64,000 bases of DNA, taken from contig NZ_JBEPTK010000001.1 of assembly GCF_040549485.1 (NCBI RefSeq), positions 248,001 to 312,000 on the forward strand. Reading direction: 5' to 3'. Below the pieces are notes generated by a model. The model did no database searches and was not told the origin of the DNA. It saw only the letters and a program-made list of their open reading frames with translations. Both the position numbers and the translations under genes were made by a program. Below are positions 11,401 to 20,209 of this stretch, piece after piece (the first letter of the stretch is position 1; each line of letters begins with the position of its first letter). This DNA is from Constrictibacter sp. MBR-5. Its GTDB lineage: Bacteria; Pseudomonadota; Alphaproteobacteria; JAJUGE01.

Positions 11401-12979
11401 CGCCCAGATCGAGGAGCGGGAGCGGATCGAGGAAGCGCTGCGCCAGGCACAGAAGATGGAAGGCATCGGCCAGCTGACAGGTGGCGTCGCGCACGATTTC
11501 AACAACCTGCTGACCATTATCATCGGCAACCTCGAATCGCTGCAGCGCCAGATCGACCGCGACGAGATGGAGCCGACGCGGATGCGGCGGTGGATCGACA
11601 ATGCCCATCGCGGCGCACAGCGGGCCGCCGCGCTGACGCAGCGCCTTCTCGCCTTCTCACGGCGTCAGCCGCTGGAGCCGCGGCCGGTCGACCCGAACCG
11701 CCTCGTCGCGGGCATGTCGGACCTGCTGCGGCGCACGCTGGGCGAGACCATCGAGGTCGAGACGGTCCTGTCCGGCGGGCTGTGGTGGACGCATGCCGAC
11801 CCGAACCAGCTGGAGAGCGCCATCCTCAACCTCGCGGTCAATGCCCGCGACGCAATGCCTAGCGGCGGTAGGCTGACCATCGAGACAGCCAACGCCTTCC
11901 TCGACGAGGGCTACGCGGCCCGGCAGGCCGAAGTGGCGCCTGGCCAGTATGTCGTGCTTTGCATCAGCGACTCCGGCACCGGGATGAGCCGCGAGGTACT
12001 GGCCCAGGCATTCGAGCCCTTCTTCACGACCAAGGATGTCGGCCACGGCACCGGCCTCGGCCTCTCGCAGGTCTACGGATTCGTCAAGCAATCCGGCGGG
12101 CATGTGAAGATCTACAGCGAGCCCGGCGAGGGCACGACCGTGAAGATCTACCTGCCGCGCCTGCTCGCTGCGGTGGACGATTCCCATCCGGTCGAGCGCC
12201 CGCAGCAGGAAGCAAAGGGCTCCAGGTCGGAGACGATCCTGGTGGTGGAGGACGACGACGACGTCCGCCACCATTCGGTGGAGATCCTGTCCGAACTCGG
12301 CTACCGGGTGATCGAGTCGGCCACCGGTGCGGCGGGGCTCGAGCAGCTGGCCACCCACCCGGACGTGAGGCTCCTCTTCACGGACGTCGGGCTGCCGGGC
12401 GGCATGAACGGGCGCCAACTCGCCGACGCGGCCCGTCAGCTCCGTCCGCGGCTGGCCGTCCTGTTCACCACCGGCTATGCGAAGAACGCCATCGTCCACG
12501 ACGGTCGCCTCGACCCCGGAGTTCACCTCATCACCAAACCCTTCACCTATGCCGCCCTCGCCGCGAAGGTGCGCGACGTCCTCGACGTGCGCAGCGGTCC
12601 GCCCTGCCTGCTCCTGGTCGAGGACGAGCCGCTGGTCCGCATGGTCGTCGCGGAAGCGCTCGACGATCTCGGGTTCAAGGTCGAGGAGGCGGCATCCGCG
12701 ACCGAGGCGATCAACAAGATGCGCCTGCTCCAAGGCAAGGTCGACGCGGCGGTTGTCGACGTCGGGCTCCCGGACCGCAAAGGGGACGCGCTCGCCGCGG
12801 AGCTCCGCGCGATGGACGGCTCCCTGCCCATCGTCATCGCCAGCGGCTACGATGGCGATTCCCTGCGCGGCCGGTTCGCCGCCGACCCGCTGGTCGCCTT
12901 CCTCGACAAACCCTACGAGGCCCACCAACTCGCAGCAGTTCTCGGCGAGTTCGACGTGAAGCCGCTCGCCGGCGGCTGA
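8426..12979 (+). CDS. Hybrid sensor histidine kinase with two kinase cores and three receivers
   Basis: A 1517-residue cytoplasmic signalling protein with no membrane segment. In order: a PAS-like N-terminus (about 20-160), GAF domain (about 170-340), first HisKA/HATPase (H-box NISHEFRTPLTLM near 362), first receiver (LADDNADMRG near 640, Asp in LTDVMMPRLDG near 690), second GAF (about 775-940), a coiled coil, second HisKA/HATPase (GGVAHDFNNLL near 1020), then two C-terminal receivers (VVEDDDDVRHH near 1270 and LVEDEPLVRM near 1393). The GTG at 8426 follows GAGGG at a good distance and is preferred to the ATG at 8336. No response-regulator gene is adjacent, so its output is unknown. Confidence 0.9.
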   Translation: MNHDDRRDGSAPTETPEFLTGGGEVGLLMRAKDWSATPLGPPEDWPQSLKTVVRIMQTSRYAMWMGWGRELTFFYNDAYRPTLGVKHPHALGMPAQKVWAEIWPEIGPRIAKVLSSGDATWDERLLLLLERSGYPEETYHTFSYSPLPGDAGGIEGMLCVVTEETERVIGERRLHTLRDLGARLAGTNVEDEVLNAFGGALAGNRRDLIFALVYLFDADGTAARLATACGIAPGHPVAPQTIPVDADRHAWPAATFAARNPSTLRMSDIDRVFADLPTGDWAKPPREAVVVPIARQGQERPAGFIVAGLSPLRTYDADYAGFVELIAGQIEAALGNANAYAEERRRTEALAELDRAKTSFFSNISHEFRTPLTLMLGPIEEILSKAPEAVPMDDRRNVELAHRNGIRLLQLVNSLLDYSRISAGRIHARYRPVDLAAATSDIAANFRAAVERAGLRFTVDCPGLPHPVHVDVGMWETVVINLLSNAFKFTMAGEIAVELRPSVDQASVELRVRDTGAGIAADELPRLFERFHRIEGARGRSFEGSGIGLALVLELVQLHGGTISVESEPDRGSTFRVRIPFGRAHLPADRIGDGVETDVGPSGRRNARVEQALYWLSDGDVETDEAAETDTTIERGAGERILLADDNADMRGYIGRLLIAQGYDVEAVHDGQAALDSVRKQPPDLVLTDVMMPRLDGFGLLQKLREDVLLREIPVVLVSARAGEEARSEGVAAGADDYLIKPFSARELLTRVASSLANARMRRQTEHALREEARMLETLNRVGAAVSAELDMKQLVQTVTDAATELTGAAFGAFFYNAVDDGGESYTLYALSGAPRESFEGFPMPRNTPIFGPTFAGERPVRSDDITADPNYGLSSPHRGMPAGHLPLRSYLAVPVVSRSREVLGGLFFGHPAPGVFTERSERLATGIAAQAAVAIDNATLYRAAQNEIAERKQTESALRESEMRYRELTATLETRVEERTGELAEANANLRAQIEERERIEEALRQAQKMEGIGQLTGGVAHDFNNLLTIIIGNLESLQRQIDRDEMEPTRMRRWIDNAHRGAQRAAALTQRLLAFSRRQPLEPRPVDPNRLVAGMSDLLRRTLGETIEVETVLSGGLWWTHADPNQLESAILNLAVNARDAMPSGGRLTIETANAFLDEGYAARQAEVAPGQYVVLCISDSGTGMSREVLAQAFEPFFTTKDVGHGTGLGLSQVYGFVKQSGGHVKIYSEPGEGTTVKIYLPRLLAAVDDSHPVERPQQEAKGSRSETILVVEDDDDVRHHSVEILSELGYRVIESATGAAGLEQLATHPDVRLLFTDVGLPGGMNGRQLADAARQLRPRLAVLFTTGYAKNAIVHDGRLDPGVHLITKPFTYAALAAKVRDVLDVRSGPPCLLLVEDEPLVRMVVAEALDDLGFKVEEAASATEAINKMRLLQGKVDAAVVDVGLPDRKGDALAAELRAMDGSLPIVIASGYDGDSLRGRFAADPLVAFLDKPYEAHQLAAVLGEFDVKPLAGG

Positions 12980-13076
12980 GCAAGAGCGGCGTCGCGGCAG
13001 CCGTGCTGGACACGCTGGCCGAAATGGGCGACATCGGGCCATTCCCAGGCCGGGACCGCCCGACCGGCACCGGTAT

Positions 13077-14156
13077 GTGAGTCGTAACCTCCGCATGCAG
13101 CGCGACGAACACACGAACGCAGCCGCGGCGCCCCTCATCCGGCGGTTCGAGGAACCGGCATTCGACTTCGCTGGCCGTTCCGTCCTCGTCACCGGCGGGA
13201 CGGGCTCGTTCGGCCGCGCCTTCGTCAAAGCGGTGCTGGCCGGGCCCGCACCGCGCAAGCTGATCGTGTTCTCGCGCGACGAGCAGAAGCAGTACGAGAT
13301 GGCGCAGCGCTGGGACCAGTCGGCGCATCCCTGCCTGCGCTGGTTCATCGGCGACGTGCGCGACGTCGACCGTCTGGAGATGGCGATGCGCGACGTCGAC
13401 ATCGTCGTCCACGCCGCCGCGCTGAAGCACGTCTCCGTCGCCGAGTACAATCCGTTCGAGTGCGTGAAGACCAATGTCCACGGTGCCGAGAACGTGGTCA
13501 CGGCAGCGCTGCGCACGCGGGTCCAGCGCGTCATCGCCCTCTCCACCGACAAGGCTGCCAACCCAGTCAGCCTCTACGGCGCCAGCAAGCTCGCAGCGGA
13601 CAAGATCTTCATCGCCGCCAACAACCTCCGCGGCACCGACGGTGCCACATTCTCGGTCGTGCGCTACGGCAACGTGCTCGGCTCACGCGGGAGCGTCGTC
13701 CCCTACTTCCAGCGCCTAATCGCCGAGGGTGCCGCCGATCTGCCGATCACCGACCCGCGCATGACGCGCTTTTGGATCACCATCGGCCAGGGCGTTGCCT
13801 TCGTGATCTCGTCGCTGGCGATGATGCAGGGCGGCGAGGTCTTCGTGCCGAAGATCCCGAGCATGAAGGTCGGCGAGCTGGCGCGCGCGCTCGCACCGGG
13901 GCTGCCGCAGCGGATCGTCGGCATCCGCCCCGGCGAGAAGCTGCACGAGGCGATGATCCCCGAGGACGAGGCGCGCTCGACCCTCGAGCTGGCCGACCGC
14001 TATGTGGTGATCCCCGGCCATCCGGGCTTCGACGTGGCCCCTTACCGGGCACTGGGGGCCACACCGGTACCCGAAGCCTTCCGCTATTCCAGCGACGAGA
14101 ACGCCGAGTGGCTCGACGCCGATGCCCTGCGCCGGCTGCTCGGAAGCACCGCATGA
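13077..14156 (+). CDS. pseB: PseB-like UDP-GlcNAc 4,6-dehydratase (inverting)
   Basis: NAD(P)-dependent sugar-nucleotide dehydratase/epimerase of the SDR superfamily, first step of the pseudaminic-acid pathway. Diagnostic features are the nucleotide loop VTGGTGSFGRAFVKA, FSRDEQKQYEMA, VVHAAALKHVSVAEYNPFE and ALSTDKAANPVSLYGASK, the last carrying the YxxxK pair. At 359 residues it is about 25 longer than typical PseB, owing to an N-terminal extension before the Rossmann fold; Met7 (13095) is a possible start. Neither start has a good ribosome site. The stop overlaps pseC as ATGA. Confidence 0.88.
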   Translation: MSRNLRMQRDEHTNAAAAPLIRRFEEPAFDFAGRSVLVTGGTGSFGRAFVKAVLAGPAPRKLIVFSRDEQKQYEMAQRWDQSAHPCLRWFIGDVRDVDRLEMAMRDVDIVVHAAALKHVSVAEYNPFECVKTNVHGAENVVTAALRTRVQRVIALSTDKAANPVSLYGASKLAADKIFIAANNLRGTDGATFSVVRYGNVLGSRGSVVPYFQRLIAEGAADLPITDPRMTRFWITIGQGVAFVISSLAMMQGGEVFVPKIPSMKVGELARALAPGLPQRIVGIRPGEKLHEAMIPEDEARSTLELADRYVVIPGHPGFDVAPYRALGATPVPEAFRYSSDENAEWLDADALRRLLGSTA

Positions 14157-15358
14157 CGGCGTTTCTCCCCTATGGCCGGCAGACCATCGAGGACGACGAC
14201 ATCGCTGCCGTCGCCGCCGCCCTGCGAGACGATTTCCTCACCACTGGTCCCGGTGTCGCGCGGTTCGAGGCGGCCTTCGCCGAGGCGGTGGGAGCCCCGC
14301 ATGCCATCGCGTGCAACAGCGGCACCGCGGCGCTGCACCTCGCCGCGATGTCGATTGGGCTCGGGCGGGGCGATACCGTCGTGGTGCCGAGCCTTACCTT
14401 CCTCGCCACCGCTAACGCCGTTCGTTATGTGGGCGCCGAGGTGGCCTTCGCCGATGTCGACCCGGACACCGGCCTCACCGGACCGGAGCAGGTGCTCGAC
14501 GCAGCCGCCCGGGCGACTGGTCCGGTGAAGGCGGTCTTCCCGGTGCACCTCAACGGCCAGGCCGCCGACAGCCGCGCCATCGCCGCCGCTCTATCCCCCG
14601 AGGTCGCCCTGGTCGAGGATGCCTGCCACGCGCTCGGGGCCGGCCTGCGAGGCGGCGACATGCTGATGCGCCCTATCGGCAACTGTGCCGACGCAGCCAT
14701 GACCTGCTTCTCGCTCCATCCCGTGAAGGCGGTCGCCATGGGCGAAGGTGGCGTCGTCACCACCCGCGACCCCGCCCTTGCCGAACGGGCAATGCGCCTG
14801 CGCAATCACGGAATAGACCGGGATCCTGCCGGTTTCCGCAATCGGGACCTTGGCTTCGCCGCGGACGGCACACCGAACCCCTGGTACTATGAGATGGCGG
14901 AGCCGGGCTTCAACCTGCGCGCCCCCGACCTGCTTTGCGCTCTCGGCCTCAGCCAATTGGGCAAGCTGCCCCGTTTCATCTCCCGACGGCAGGCGCTCGC
15001 CGCCCTCTACGACGACAGGTTGGCCGCACTCATGCCCGTCGTGAAGCCGGTGCCGCGCGTTGCTTGGTCAGGCCACGCCCGGCATCTCTATGCTGTCCTC
15101 ATCGACTTCGCCGCGGTTGGGCTCGACCGGGCCGCCCTGATGCGCACCCTGCGCGACCGCGGCATCGGCAGCCAAGTTCACTACACGCCAGTCCATCTGC
15201 AGCCCTACTATACCGACCGCTACGGCTCGCTCGCCCTGCCGGGCGCCGAGGCCTACTACGCCCGCTGCCTCTCTCTGCCGCTGTTCCCGACCATGGCGGA
15301 CGGCGATGTCGACCGCGTGGTCGAGGCGCTGGCGGACGTCGTCGGCCTGCAGGCATAG
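14153..15358 (+). CDS. pseC: PseC-like PLP sugar aminotransferase
   Basis: DegT/DnrJ/EryC1-family aminotransferase, second step after PseB, placing an amino group at C4 of the 4-keto sugar. The N-terminus YGRQTIEDDDIAAV followed by DDFLTTGPGVARFE is typical of PseC. The PLP lysine is Lys192 in SLHPVKAVAMGEGG. The 401-residue length is normal. The ATG at 14153 overlaps the pseB stop by 4 bp, so the two enzymes are translationally coupled. The later pathway genes pseH, pseG, pseI and pseF are not in the window. Confidence 0.88.
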   Translation: MTAFLPYGRQTIEDDDIAAVAAALRDDFLTTGPGVARFEAAFAEAVGAPHAIACNSGTAALHLAAMSIGLGRGDTVVVPSLTFLATANAVRYVGAEVAFADVDPDTGLTGPEQVLDAAARATGPVKAVFPVHLNGQAADSRAIAAALSPEVALVEDACHALGAGLRGGDMLMRPIGNCADAAMTCFSLHPVKAVAMGEGGVVTTRDPALAERAMRLRNHGIDRDPAGFRNRDLGFAADGTPNPWYYEMAEPGFNLRAPDLLCALGLSQLGKLPRFISRRQALAALYDDRLAALMPVVKPVPRVAWSGHARHLYAVLIDFAAVGLDRAALMRTLRDRGIGSQVHYTPVHLQPYYTDRYGSLALPGAEAYYARCLSLPLFPTMADGDVDRVVEALADVVGLQA

Positions 15359-15367
15359 TCTCGCCCC

Positions 15368-16363
15368 ATGAAGGTCGCCGACATCCGTCCGGACGCGCTG
15401 ATGGAAGGCCAGCAGGCCGCCATGCAGCGCGACATCGCCATGCTCCAGGCCCGCAGGGCAGAGTTCGTCGAGACCCCCTGCCCCGCCTGCGGCGACGACG
15501 CCGGCGCCCCGCTCTACGAGAAGTACGGCATGACGCACCGGCGCTGCGCCGCCTGTGCCACCCAGTATGTCTCGCCCCGGCCCAGCCCCGCCGTGCTGCG
15601 CGACTTCTATCGCGGCTCCGAGAACTACGCCTACTTCGCCCGGCACATCTTCCCGGCGAGCGCCGAACAGCGCCGCGAGCGCCTGTTCCGGCCGCGCGCC
15701 GCCATGGTGGCCGATCTCGCCCGCGCGAGCGGCATGGATCGCCCCGCGCTGGTCGAGGTGGGTGCAGGCTACGGCCTGTTCTGCGAGGAGGTGCGGGCGA
15801 CCGGCGTCTTCGGCCGAATCGTCGGCGTCGAGCCGACCCCCGACCTCGCCGGCATCTGCCGCGACAAAGGCATAGAGGTGATCGAATCGGCCGTCGAGGA
15901 GATCGACGCGGTCGAGCCGTTCGACATCCTCGCCGCCTTCGAGGTGATCGAGCATCTTTTCGACCCCGCCGCCTTCCTGACCGCCTGCCGCCAGCTGGTC
16001 CGGCCGGGCGGCCGTATCCTGCTGACCTGCCCGAACATCCAGGGCTTCGACACCATCCTGCTCGGCAGCGCCTCCAGCGCCGTCGACCACGAGCATCTGA
16101 ACTATTTCAACCCGGACTCGATGGCGCTGCTGCTGCGCCGTGCCGGCTTCGAGGACATCGAGGTGACGACGCCCGGCCGGCTCGACGTCGACCTTGTGCG
16201 TCGCGCGCTGGCCGAGGGAACGGTCGCGCCGGCTCAGCTTGGCCCCTTCCTGGCGCACCTGCTGGACCGGAACGACGCCGGGACCGATACCCTGCTCCAG
16301 GATTTCCTGCGCCGCGCGCGCCTCTCCTCGAACCTGCAAGCCGTCGCGCGGCTTCCCGCCTGA
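15368..16363 (+). CDS. SAM-dependent methyltransferase with N-terminal zinc ribbon
   Basis: Class I methyltransferase of 331 residues. The first part carries two cysteine pairs, CPACG and CAAC (about residues 38-65), like a zinc ribbon. The Rossmann core follows with the SAM loop VEVGAGYGLFCEEV, the acidic VGVEP strand, and FEVIEHLFDP where the C-methyltransferase family keeps its catalytic region. This layout is found in sugar C-methyltransferases and related enzymes of surface-glycan clusters. The gene starts 9 bp after pseC and ends 1 bp before the next gene. The acceptor cannot be told from sequence alone. Confidence 0.8.
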   Translation: MKVADIRPDALMEGQQAAMQRDIAMLQARRAEFVETPCPACGDDAGAPLYEKYGMTHRRCAACATQYVSPRPSPAVLRDFYRGSENYAYFARHIFPASAEQRRERLFRPRAAMVADLARASGMDRPALVEVGAGYGLFCEEVRATGVFGRIVGVEPTPDLAGICRDKGIEVIESAVEEIDAVEPFDILAAFEVIEHLFDPAAFLTACRQLVRPGGRILLTCPNIQGFDTILLGSASSAVDHEHLNYFNPDSMALLLRRAGFEDIEVTTPGRLDVDLVRRALAEGTVAPAQLGPFLAHLLDRNDAGTDTLLQDFLRRARLSSNLQAVARLPA

Positions 16364-16364
16364 G

Positions 16365-17972
16365 ATGAGCGCGGCGCGGCATCCGCACGAACCGCGCTGG
16401 CGACACGCCGTACGTCTCGCCGCCGAGACGGGGCCGCTAGTGAATGCCTATCTCGGCGTCTGCGACGCCGCCGGCCGCACGCCGCGCAACGACCTCGGCT
16501 GGCGCCATCTCGACGCCTGGCTCGCCGGCACCGCCCCGTTCGTGCCGGACGCCCCCCCGCGCCGGCGCCTGCTGATCTTCGCGATGCAGCCGCACTGGGT
16601 CGACATGTCGCTCGCCCTGGCGGCCCTGCTGGTCGGGCACGGCGACACCATCGACTTCGTCTGGAGTCAGGCGGCGACGCATCTGCCGGATGTGCCGCCG
16701 CCGCTGCTCTACGGCCATTGGCTGGCATCCGGCCGACGCACCCAGCAGGCCTTCAGCCATCCGCGGCTGCGGCTGATCGCACTGGAGGCGCTCACCCCCG
16801 GCGCGGCGAACGACACGATGCATGCCGCGGCGATGGCCCAGGCCCACGCCGACGCGAGCTATGCCCTGCGCAAGGAGCGCCTCGACCTCCGCCCCGGCAC
16901 ACCGGACCTTTTCGAACTGGAGCGCCGCCGCGCCGCCGACCTCGACGTGCTCCGCCGCCTCGCCCCTCTCCTCGACGGCGGCGACTACGACCGTTTGCTG
17001 ATGCCCTCCGGCGGCATTCTGGAGTTCGGCGCCATCCATCGCTACGCAGCGGCGCGCGGCCTAGCCACGACGACCTACGAGTTCCCGGACGCTCACGGCC
17101 GCATCATGGTGTCGGCGGCCGGCGCCGTGACCTCGCTGCCGACCACTCCGCTCTGGGATGCCGCGGCACCGCACATCCTGCCCGACGCGGACCGGGCGCG
17201 GATCGTGGCCCAGTTGGTCGAGGCGCGGCAGTCGCGGCCGAACGATCCCGCCGCGCCCAGCTTCCAGCGCGCCGCCATGGTCGCACCCCAGGCGGTGCGC
17301 GAGGCGCTGGACCTGCCGTCGGACCGGCGCACCGTGCTGGTCTGCTGCAACGTTCCCTACGACGCGATCTTCTACGCCGCGCGTCGGAAGTTCTTCGCCG
17401 GCATGTGGGATTGGCTGGCGGAGACGGTGCGCTTCCTCGGCGGTCGCGACGACTGCACCGTCGTCGTGCGCGCCCATCCGGCCGAGCCGCGCTTCGACAC
17501 GCCCGAGACCGCCGAGGCCCTGCTGCGCGAGGCCCTGCCGGTACTGCCGGAGAATGTGCGCTTCGTCGGTCCACTCTCGCCGGTGAACACCTTCGCGATC
17601 ATGCAGGTCGCCGACATCGGTGCCGTCTACGCCTCCACGACAGGGCTGGAGATGGCGATGCGCGGCATCCCGGTCGTCTGCGGCAATCCCGACCAGCACT
17701 ACAACGGCAAGGGCTTCACCACCGACCCGGACGATCGCCCCGGCTATTTCGCCGCCCTCGACGCGCTTCTCGTCGCAACGGCCCGGCCGCGCCTCGCCGC
17801 GGAGCAGGTCGATCGCGCGCTGCTCTATGCCGACCTCTATTTCAATAAATGGCCGCGGCCCTTTCCGTGGCACCTGTCGACCTTCTGGCGCGACGTCCGC
17901 GCCTGGCCACCGGCTCGCATCCTCGGCCCGGACGGCACGGAACGCTACGGCACGACGGTCGACGCGTTCTGA
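16365..17972 (+). CDS. GT-B-like surface-glycan protein, function not assigned
   Basis: A 535-residue soluble protein. The C-terminal half has features of capsule-synthesis and GT-B proteins: a strand-loop start TVLVCCNVPYDAIFY, VVVRAHPAEPRF, then ENVRFVGPLSPVNTFAIMQ and ASTTGLEMAMRGIPVVCG, which match the nucleotide-binding end of that fold. The N-terminal half (from LLIFAMQPHWVDMSLA) would form the acceptor domain. It is translated 1 bp after the methyltransferase and shares the glycan operon, so a glycosyltransferase role is inferred. The last 28 bp overlap the convergent Wzy-like gene. Confidence 0.65.
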   Translation: MSAARHPHEPRWRHAVRLAAETGPLVNAYLGVCDAAGRTPRNDLGWRHLDAWLAGTAPFVPDAPPRRRLLIFAMQPHWVDMSLALAALLVGHGDTIDFVWSQAATHLPDVPPPLLYGHWLASGRRTQQAFSHPRLRLIALEALTPGAANDTMHAAAMAQAHADASYALRKERLDLRPGTPDLFELERRRAADLDVLRRLAPLLDGGDYDRLLMPSGGILEFGAIHRYAAARGLATTTYEFPDAHGRIMVSAAGAVTSLPTTPLWDAAAPHILPDADRARIVAQLVEARQSRPNDPAAPSFQRAAMVAPQAVREALDLPSDRRTVLVCCNVPYDAIFYAARRKFFAGMWDWLAETVRFLGGRDDCTVVVRAHPAEPRFDTPETAEALLREALPVLPENVRFVGPLSPVNTFAIMQVADIGAVYASTTGLEMAMRGIPVVCGNPDQHYNGKGFTTDPDDRPGYFAALDALLVATARPRLAAEQVDRALLYADLYFNKWPRPFPWHLSTFWRDVRAWPPARILGPDGTERYGTTVDAF

Positions 17973-19213
17973 TCCTCGGCCAGATCGGCCTCGTCCCGGC
18001 CGCGATAGCGCCGCGGGCCGTAGCACATGCCGATCGTCAGCCCGACCAGCGGCAGCGCCAGCGGCACCGCCGTCAGCATCAGTGGGTGCAGCAGCGCGCT
18101 CGCCACCACCGCATGGCGGACGCTGCCGCGGAAGTAGCGGAACAGACCGAACCCAGCCACCAGCGGCACTGCTAGACCGAACATCCCCAGTTCGTAGAGC
18201 GCCGCGCCGTAGCCCGAGAGGATGCGCTCGGTCGGGTCGGCGAAGAACAGTGGCCACGCCCCGCCATCCAGTTGCGCGCCCATATAGGCGCCGAAATCGG
18301 CGAGGCTGCCGGGCAGGAGGCCGTGGTCGAGGAAGCCCTTGAAGGCGAAGAAGATCGCCGCCAACCGCTGATTTCCGCTGGGATCGGCGACGACCAGCAG
18401 CGCCGGATTGTCGATCAGCAGGCCCAGCAGTTCCAGGATGCGCAGCCCATCCGTACGCAGCGTCACCTCCAGGCCCCATGCCGCCAGGACCGCCAGCGGC
18501 GCCAACAATCCGACGAGAAAGACCAACGGACGCGCCATCGCGAGGCCGTAGACCACCACGGCGAAGGCGAGCAGGAGGGCCACCTGCGCCGACTGCGCCA
18601 GCAGCACGATCTGCACCACGCAGAGCAGCCCGGCCAGCGACCGCTCCCGCCCGCGCAGGAACAGCAGCAGCAGCAGGAAGGCCGCCACGGTCGCATAGTG
18701 GCTGGGCTCCGTCGCGAGGGCCGTCACACCGCGGTCGGCGGTCGTGCGCGCCTCCGACACCAGCCCCGTCAGCAGCGTCCGCCCCGCGAACATCTGCAGC
18801 ACGCCGACCGTGAACCAGACATAGACGGAAGCGGCCAGCAACCGGTCCGACAGGGGATGCCCGCCGCGGGCCAGGAGCAGGGTCGCCGACGCGATGGCGA
18901 ACAGCGACACGTAGGCGAGCGCGCTGCGCCACGCCGTGAAGTTACCGATGTCGGCTGGCAGCAGAAGGAACGCCACAGCGACCGGGAGCAGCAGGGCCAG
19001 GAGCGCCACCGGCACGGGCGCGCGCAGGCCGAGCAACAGCAGCGCGATCCCCGCCACCAGCAGCGCGTATGGCTGCGTATCGGTCGGCAGCGGGAGCGGC
19101 GCCAGATACGGAAACAGGCAGAACAGGTGGAACGCCGCAGCCAGGACGGCGACCAGCCCGAAGGTGAAGTCCGGTCGGGCGGCGGGTGCCGCCCGTATCG
19201 CCCCGATCGTCAC
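17945..19213 (-). CDS. Wzy-like polysaccharide polymerase (O-antigen ligase family)
   Basis: Integral membrane protein of 422 residues with about 10-12 hydrophobic segments and a large loop between about residues 270 and 330, the pattern of Wzy polymerases and WaaL ligases. Sequence alone does not separate these two. The GTG at 19213 overlaps the stop of the Wzz-like gene by 4 bp, so polymerase and chain-length regulator are coupled, which favours Wzy. It runs against the pseBC operon with a 28-bp convergent overlap. Confidence 0.7.
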   Translation of the reverse strand: MTIGAIRAAPAARPDFTFGLVAVLAAAFHLFCLFPYLAPLPLPTDTQPYALLVAGIALLLLGLRAPVPVALLALLLPVAVAFLLLPADIGNFTAWRSALAYVSLFAIASATLLLARGGHPLSDRLLAASVYVWFTVGVLQMFAGRTLLTGLVSEARTTADRGVTALATEPSHYATVAAFLLLLLFLRGRERSLAGLLCVVQIVLLAQSAQVALLLAFAVVVYGLAMARPLVFLVGLLAPLAVLAAWGLEVTLRTDGLRILELLGLLIDNPALLVVADPSGNQRLAAIFFAFKGFLDHGLLPGSLADFGAYMGAQLDGGAWPLFFADPTERILSGYGAALYELGMFGLAVPLVAGFGLFRYFRGSVRHAVVASALLHPLMLTAVPLALPLVGLTIGMCYGPRRYRGRDEADLAEDQNASTVVP

Positions 19214-20127
19214 GGCCGCCGAACTCCTGCCCGCACGAAGACGATCACGATGCCGAGGCCGAGCCCCGTCGCCAGCGCTATAAGCAGCGTCCGCCCGAGG
19301 CTGGGCGAGGTCGGGCGCGGCGACACGGTCGGACCGTCGACGATGCGCGCGCCGTAGCCGACGTCGACGTTCGTCATCATGCGCTGCCGCGTCTGGTCCA
19401 GCAGCAGCGCCCGCATCGCCGCGCGTGTCTCGACATTCTGTTCCTGCTGCAGTTCGCGCGTCAGGAAGGCGATGTACCGCTCGGCCCGTTCCCGGTGCGC
19501 CTCGCGCAGCACCGCGTCCGCACCCTGGTTCACCCAGGACAGCAGATCACGCGCGAAGGCGCGATCGGGGTGCACGAACTCAACGGTGTGAATTCCGCGC
19601 GCCTCGCCCGAGTCGGTCACGCGGATCCGCGCCTGCAGATATTCGGCCAGCGCCGCGTCGTCGGGCGGCGACCAGCCCGGCAGCCCGACGATCCAGCGCA
19701 GTGCAGCCCGCGCCCAGGTCACCGGCCCGCCCGGCTCGTAATAGCCGCCGCCGTCGGCGTCGTACGGGAACACGCGCTGACCGAGCTTCTGACTCGCGTT
19801 GAGGTGGCGGGCCAGCCGCTCGGAGTGCAGCAGCACCCGGTACTCGGCGAAAGGATCGGCCGCCTGTTCGGCCTGCCGCCCGGGCAGCAGGGCGGCAAGC
19901 TGGCTCAGGCCTTGGGAATCGTTCGACGGGCTGGCACTCGCGACCTGCAGCCGCGCGGTGTATTGCGGCGTCGCGAACAGCAGCCACAGGAAGCCGAGCA
20001 AGAGGCAGATCGCGGTCGTGCCGAGGATCGTGCGTCGCCCGTCCCACAACGCTGTCCACACGTCCCGCAGGGTCGCCTCGCCCGTGGAATCGGCCGGGCG
20101 GAAAAGCGGCTCGTAGTCGCCCGGCAT
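19210..20127 (-). CDS. Wzz-like chain-length determinant protein
   Basis: Polysaccharide co-polymerase of 305 residues. A membrane segment lies at about 33-52 (AICLLLGFLWLLFA), then a periplasmic region with a coiled-coil stretch near 200-240, and a second membrane segment near the C-terminus (GRTLLIALATGLGLGIVIVF), preceded by the Pro-rich PRPTSPS typical of the family. It lacks the cytoplasmic kinase domain of longer versions. Upstream of the Wzy-like gene, it would set glycan length. Its start is 80 bp after the thioesterase stop and it appears to head a two-gene operon. Confidence 0.75.
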   Translation of the reverse strand: MPGDYEPLFRPADSTGEATLRDVWTALWDGRRTILGTTAICLLLGFLWLLFATPQYTARLQVASASPSNDSQGLSQLAALLPGRQAEQAADPFAEYRVLLHSERLARHLNASQKLGQRVFPYDADGGGYYEPGGPVTWARAALRWIVGLPGWSPPDDAALAEYLQARIRVTDSGEARGIHTVEFVHPDRAFARDLLSWVNQGADAVLREAHRERAERYIAFLTRELQQEQNVETRAAMRALLLDQTRQRMMTNVDVGYGARIVDGPTVSPRPTSPSLGRTLLIALATGLGLGIVIVFVRAGVRRP

Positions 20128-20209
20128 CGCCGCTCGTATCCCCCCTGTACCCGGACGCCGCCTTGCCAGAACCGCGCCGGCCAGCTTCAGCCGGCCGACG
20201 GGGGCCGGC

